From Fibrobacter sp. (GTDB lineage Bacteria > Fibrobacterota > Fibrobacteria > Fibrobacterales > Fibrobacteraceae): a stretch of DNA of 8,480 nt. The notes under the pieces were generated by a model. That model was not told the DNA's origin, ran no database searches, and saw only the letters and a list, made by a program, of their open reading frames with translations. Below, piece by piece: positions 5,728-8,480 of this stretch (position 1 is its first letter; the number at the start of each line of letters is the position of its first letter). The stretch lies in the NCBI GenBank assembly GCA_017520105.1, contig JAFWRL010000291.1, positions 1-8,480 on the forward strand. The letters are read 5' to 3'. The position numbers and the translations under genes are program-made.

Positions 5728-6360
5728 CTAATATTCAAACTCGCCGGATTCCCAGGATGCAGCCGACGAAGTCCAGCCCTTCAAGAGTCCCGACACGTAA
5801 AAGTCGTCCATTATCTGGTAACGCGCACTTGCGTCACCACGGAATCCCCAGCCGCTCTGGTCCATGTCGCGGTACAGCACATGGAAAGCAAGTCCCAAGT
5901 CCAAGCGGTCCATGATGCGGCGTCCCCACGATACGGAGAACACCCAGTCCGCAATAGAGAGCGTGTTGTAGTCCGAACCCTCAGGCAACGGTTCACCTTC
6001 CCTAATGTAAGGGATGTCATCGGCACCGAACCTAGAAAAAGAAACACCTAGTCCCTGATTCTGTGAGAGCGGAATCACCATCGAAGCGTAATCGTACTTG
6101 GTATCTTCGTAATACGCGGTATGCGAGAACGACGCCCACATGTACTTCGCCTGCGAAAGCTGGTACGCATTGGTCATGAGTCCAAGATAATCGCCCTCGA
6201 CAGCCAGAGTCGCAGAACCCAAGGCCGCAGAGCGTGCACCCGGTTCAATATCAAGAGTTGCATTCGCGCCTACAACGCGGTCGGCAGCATAAGCCGCAGA
6301 CGCAAGCGCACAGGCGTAAAAAACAGTCCGTAGAGTATAAAAATTTTTCAAAAAAGACAT
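5728..6360 (-). CDS. PorV/UPF0164-like barrel, N-terminal fragment
   Basis: This part has 210 residues: MSFLKNFYTLRTVFYACALA opens a signal peptide cleaved after AYA at 25, and about half the barrel follows. The frame is open further upstream, to an ATG at 6459, but that extension runs into the recombinase gene and would bury the signal peptide, so 6360 is chosen. It ends EFEY at the premature TAG. Confidence 0.7.
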   Translation of the reverse strand: MSFLKNFYTLRTVFYACALASAAYAADRVVGANATLDIEPGARSAALGSATLAVEGDYLGLMTNAYQLSQAKYMWASFSHTAYYEDTKYDYASMVIPLSQNQGLGVSFSRFGADDIPYIREGEPLPEGSDYNTLSIADWVFSVSWGRRIMDRLDLGLAFHVLYRDMDQSGWGFRGDASARYQIMDDFYVSGLLKGWTSSAASWESGEFEY

Positions 6361-6410
6361 TTGGTGACAACTAAAATAGATATTTTTCTTTACGAAAACT
6401 ATAAAAGACA
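6361..6410. promoter_or_regulatory. 50-bp divergent promoter region, barrel gene and recombinase
   Basis: AAAATA-GA-TATTTT (6373-6386) is a perfect 6-bp inverted repeat. Read rightwards, TATTTT at 6381 could be the recombinase -10. Read leftwards, TATTTTA (6378-6372) could be the barrel gene's -10, 11 nt from its ATG. A second rightward candidate, TATAAAA (6400-6406), is 4 nt before the recombinase ATG. No clear -35 boxes or strong ribosome sites are seen on either side. Confidence 0.35.
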
Positions 6411-7355
6411 ATGCTTTTAGACGAATACATCCAAAATTTCTTGATATACCTGCAAACACAGCGGAGGTATTCCGAAAGAACTGTCATTACCTACCGAAAA
6501 TCGCTCGAAAAATACTGTTCTTCAATAGCCGGAAACGGTCCCGCAAATAAGAATGCGACACACGAAGCCACCTCGGCAAAGGCAATACCTCTCGCCGCAT
6601 TCTCCGAAATGAGCGTCAAGAATTTTGTGTGGGATTTGAAAATCAAGCAAAAACTCGCCCCCACCAGCATCTGCGAGCACCTCGCCGCACTAAAAAGTTT
6701 CGGCAAATACCTCGTCCGCTCAAAAATTTTGCAGAAAAATCCCGCCGAAGCAGTTCCCATGCCAAAGCGTCCTAAACGACTCGTAAGCATACTCGGGCAA
6801 AAGGACCTCGTCGAAGAAAAATTCCCGGAGTTGCCCGAAAACCCGAAACTACCGCAAATCCGTGCACGGTTCCTGCTCGAACTCATCTACGGTTCCGGAC
6901 TCCGCATCTCGGAATGCCAAACCCTCTGCTGGAACCAATTACGCACAAAAGAACGCCTTGTCCGCGTCATCGGTAAAGGCAACAAGGAACGCATCGTCCC
7001 CATCACAGATTCGCTTATCACATGGCTTGGGAAATTCAGGGCCGCAGAAATCGAGGCCGGGCATGCTCCGAGCGAAACGAGTTACGTGTTCCTGAGCGAA
7101 GACGGCAAGCCATTCTCCATCCGCACACTCCGCAACGACATCCACGACCTGCTCCGTGAAATCGGCTGGGAAGGGAAAGCGAGCCCGCACGTGTTACGCC
7201 ACAGTTTCGCCACGCACCTGCTCGAGAACGGTGCCGAAATCATGAGCGTCAAGGAAATGCTCGGGCATTCAAACATCTCGACCACGCAAGTCTATACGCA
7301 CGTGAACGCCGAACGCCTCCGCGAAGCCTTCAAGAAAACACACCCACGTGCGTAG
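6411..7355 (+). CDS. Tyrosine site-specific recombinase, XerC/XerD type
   Basis: The protein has 314 residues against about 300 for typical XerC or XerD. The N-terminal core-binding (SAM-like) domain covers about 1-115, with RRYSERTVITYRKSLEKY and LAPTSICEHLAALKSFGKYL. The catalytic domain covers about 120-310 and has the full set: R165 (SGLRISE), K189 (GKGNKER), H260 and R263 (HVLRHSFATHLLENGA), H286 (MLGHSN) and nucleophile Y295 (QVYTHV). It should cut and rejoin DNA through a 3'-phosphotyrosine, as in chromosome dimer resolution at dif or in element integration. Residues about 41-60 (NGPANKNATHEATSAK) look like an extra loop that accounts for the added length. No dif site, integrated element or second recombinase is visible, so XerC cannot be told from XerD or an accessory recombinase. 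It is transcribed divergently from the barrel gene and converges on the next gene with 8 nt between. Confidence 0.9.
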   Translation: MLLDEYIQNFLIYLQTQRRYSERTVITYRKSLEKYCSSIAGNGPANKNATHEATSAKAIPLAAFSEMSVKNFVWDLKIKQKLAPTSICEHLAALKSFGKYLVRSKILQKNPAEAVPMPKRPKRLVSILGQKDLVEEKFPELPENPKLPQIRARFLLELIYGSGLRISECQTLCWNQLRTKERLVRVIGKGNKERIVPITDSLITWLGKFRAAEIEAGHAPSETSYVFLSEDGKPFSIRTLRNDIHDLLREIGWEGKASPHVLRHSFATHLLENGAEIMSVKEMLGHSNISTTQVYTHVNAERLREAFKKTHPRA

Positions 7356-7360
7356 CGCAC
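7348..7360. terminator. Short hairpin with the recombinase stop codon in its loop
   Basis: GTGCG (7348-7352) and CGCAC (7356-7360) flank the TAG at 7353-7355, a 5-bp GC-rich stem with a 3-nt loop at the junction of two convergent genes. There is no T-run on either side, so termination is speculative. Confidence 0.2.
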
Positions 7361-7363
7361 AAC

Positions 7364-8480
7364 CTAGAAAAAGCTTCCTTTAATGCCGATGGCGATTGTC
7401 CACTGCTGACCGATATCGCTCCAGTCGGGAGCGTTCCACTTTTTCATCGGCTTTTCGCTATATTCGTTATCAGGGTCGGCACCACCCGCCTTGTCGTGAA
7501 TCGGCAACGAGAATGCGAGGAACACCGGGAAATCCGGGTTCGAGAATTCAATGCCATACACAAGCGAGATAGACCATGCCTGATGATCCGGGTCCGGCCT
7601 CGGATTATAGCTTCCTTCCACTTCTGAAGAAATCCAAGCCACACCCAGCGGCACGGAAAAATTCAAGCCAAACGATTGCACAATGCCCGCACGTCCGCGG
7701 TAACCATAAGCGATAGAACCGCCAATAGAAGGCGGCGTAAACGCGCCAAGGTCGTTCTCGCCATACGGCTTAAAATGATACTTGAAACGGTCGCCGTTCT
7801 TGTTCTTGAGATTCTTCCAGTAGCTATCGTTGAACTCGTTCTCACCTGAGAAAAGATGCATTGCAAACGGGTGCGTGTAACTCAAGCTGTAAAGCCAAAT
7901 TCCTTTGTCCGTATCACGGCTGTAGTCCCAGCCCAACGTAAGCGAGTAAAGTCCGCTCCCTTTTTGGAAACTACTCGGCAGAATCTGCCTTGCCGCATCT
8001 GTTCCGCGTTTTACGTCGTACTGCCCCGTCGGAATCGTCAAAGATGCCGAAAGCGAAGCCGCACCGCCACTGCCAATCGTCTTGGAAAAGTCAAACGAAA
8101 TATCGCCAAGGCCGCCCGTACTGCGATCTACCGGAGGTTGATTGGTGCGGTACTGCACCTCGCCACGATGGCTCATGAACGGAATCGTCACGCCCACCTT
8201 CGTATCCCACGTTGGCTTGAACGAAAAATGCGGATTCACCGAGAACGCAGAAAAATTCTGTCCGACGTTGTACTTCGTAAAAACTTCCGCTTCGAGGTAA
8301 CCGCCCGAAGTTCCCTGACCAATCCACTTGATGCCGTCGCCAGAACCGCCACCGGAACCGCCAGCTCCGCAACCGCCAATGGACTCCCACGGAGTCGCAG
8401 GCACAACAGGCGAATTAAAGCCGGCATAAAAAGCAACCGCAACGAGCGCGACAATCGAACAGCCTTCAATCAAAAAATTC
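7364..8480 (-). CDS. Outer-membrane beta-barrel protein, 5' end cut by window
   Basis: The frame is open to the right edge, about 371 residues. The visible start (NFLIEGCSIVALVAVAFYAG) looks like a signal peptide missing its first one to three residues, so the true start is probably just outside. A Gly/Ser-rich stretch (GGCGAGGSGGGSGDG) follows. The rest alternates in beta-barrel fashion: KYNVGQNFSAFSVNPHFSFK, WDTKVGVTIPFM, SASLTIPTGQYD, YSLTLGWDYSRD, LYSLSYTHPFAMHLF, SFGLNFSVPLGVAW, WSISLVYGIEF and a final TIAIGIKGSFF. Ending in Phe is usual for barrels handled by the BAM complex. The pattern resembles the family annotated as phenol or MetA-pathway outer-membrane transporters (PF13557-like), a weak resemblance, so substrate and role are unknown. 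Confidence 0.75.
   Translation of the reverse strand, partial: NFLIEGCSIVALVAVAFYAGFNSPVVPATPWESIGGCGAGGSGGGSGDGIKWIGQGTSGGYLEAEVFTKYNVGQNFSAFSVNPHFSFKPTWDTKVGVTIPFMSHRGEVQYRTNQPPVDRSTGGLGDISFDFSKTIGSGGAASLSASLTIPTGQYDVKRGTDAARQILPSSFQKGSGLYSLTLGWDYSRDTDKGIWLYSLSYTHPFAMHLFSGENEFNDSYWKNLKNKNGDRFKYHFKPYGENDLGAFTPPSIGGSIAYGYRGRAGIVQSFGLNFSVPLGVAWISSEVEGSYNPRPDPDHQAWSISLVYGIEFSNPDFPVFLAFSLPIHDKAGGADPDNEYSEKPMKKWNAPDWSDIGQQWTIAIGIKGSFF

Larger units (their letters stand above)
5072..6360 (-). pseudogene. Frameshifted PorV/UPF0164-like outer-membrane barrel gene
   Basis: Two adjacent frames make one protein of about 429 residues. The first part has a signal peptide ending AYA (residue 25), then typical PorV/UPF0164 features: GARSAALGSATLAVEGD, a YMWASFSH strand, QGLGVSFSRFGADDIPY and repeated amphipathic strands. 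It stops at TAG 5730-5728. The next frame continues without loss as APEFYVALSYGLPVAYLYGK and finishes the barrel. A Pro/Thr/Val-rich acidic tail of about 88 residues follows, probably periplasmic. Two bases separate the last in-frame codon (TAT, 5733-5731) and the next frame's GCT (5728-5726), so one base seems to be missing. The frames overlap only within 5728-5734, which fixes the site. It is either a recent loss-of-function mutation or a sequencing error. PorV-like proteins act in the outer membrane, some in type IX secretion; many paralogues have no assigned role. Confidence 0.75.

Noticed and set aside
5072..6360. Programmed -1 frameshift producing the full barrel protein
   Set aside because: A -1 slip at TAT-TAG would join the frames, but GAATATTAG is not an X-XXY-YYZ slippery site. 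A simple base loss or sequencing error is more likely.
6361..6459. Upstream ATG at 6459 as the start of the barrel gene
   Set aside because: It would overlap the recombinase coding region head-on and put 33 residues before an obvious signal peptide.
8471..8473. TTG as the start of the right-hand barrel gene
   Set aside because: The frame stays open to the window edge, and the hydrophobic signal segment looks as if it starts a few residues earlier. The gene is better treated as cut at its 5' end.
1..8480. CRISPR array, tRNA, rRNA, transposase or phage genes
   Set aside because: No regularly spaced repeats with unique spacers, no tRNA-like cloverleaf and no transposase or phage motifs were seen. 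The only recombination gene is the Xer-type recombinase, without flanking element ends.

Overview
The window looks like chromosomal sequence from a Gram-negative bacterium of the Fibrobacter type (Fibrobacterota). The evidence is a serine-rich lipoprotein linker, a PorV/UPF0164-like outer-membrane barrel, Pro/Ala/Thr-rich linkers, TATATTT -10-like boxes placed almost on top of start codons, and an intergenic repeat that opens CGTCATxCTGA. This placement rests on style and remembered families, not on a database search. No rRNA, tRNA, CRISPR array or transposase gene was seen.

Layout, left to right. (1) Positions 1-1161, minus strand: a CsgG/TolB-like periplasmic protein with five KTVEN-type pentapeptide repeats, followed after 18 nt by the start of a lipoprotein that runs off the left edge. 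(2) 1273-1482, plus strand: a 69-residue two-helix membrane protein. (3) 1487-1621: a small hairpin and an inverted-repeat intergenic element that ends one base short of the next gene's stop codon. (4) 5015 down to 1623, minus strand: a tight four-gene operon, in transcription order a tail-anchored STAS protein, a membrane protein with a degenerate LytM/M23 fold, a cysteine-rich lipoprotein and a Nudix hydrolase. Gaps are 3 nt and 10 nt, and the last junction is an ATGA overlap. (5) 6360 down to 5072, minus strand: a PorV/UPF0164-like outer-membrane barrel broken by one frameshift. (6) 6411-7355, plus strand: a complete XerC/XerD-type tyrosine recombinase, divergent from the barrel. (7) 8480 down to 7364, minus strand: a second outer-membrane barrel protein that runs off the right edge and converges on the recombinase with an 8-nt gap.

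Most genes encode envelope proteins: two lipoproteins, two barrels, a periplasmic CsgG-like protein, a periplasmic LytM-like protein and two inner-membrane proteins. The four-gene operon is the best candidate for an undescribed functional unit. It couples a membrane-tethered phospho-switch domain (STAS) in the cytoplasm to a catalytically dead cell-wall hydrolase domain and a lipoprotein in the periplasm. The Nudix enzyme may be part of the unit or a passenger.

The most distinctive regulatory signal is a repeated geometry. Three genes (starts 1161, 1273 and 5015) each have a TATATTT-like box exactly 6 nt before ATG, which predicts transcripts that start at or one base before the start codon.
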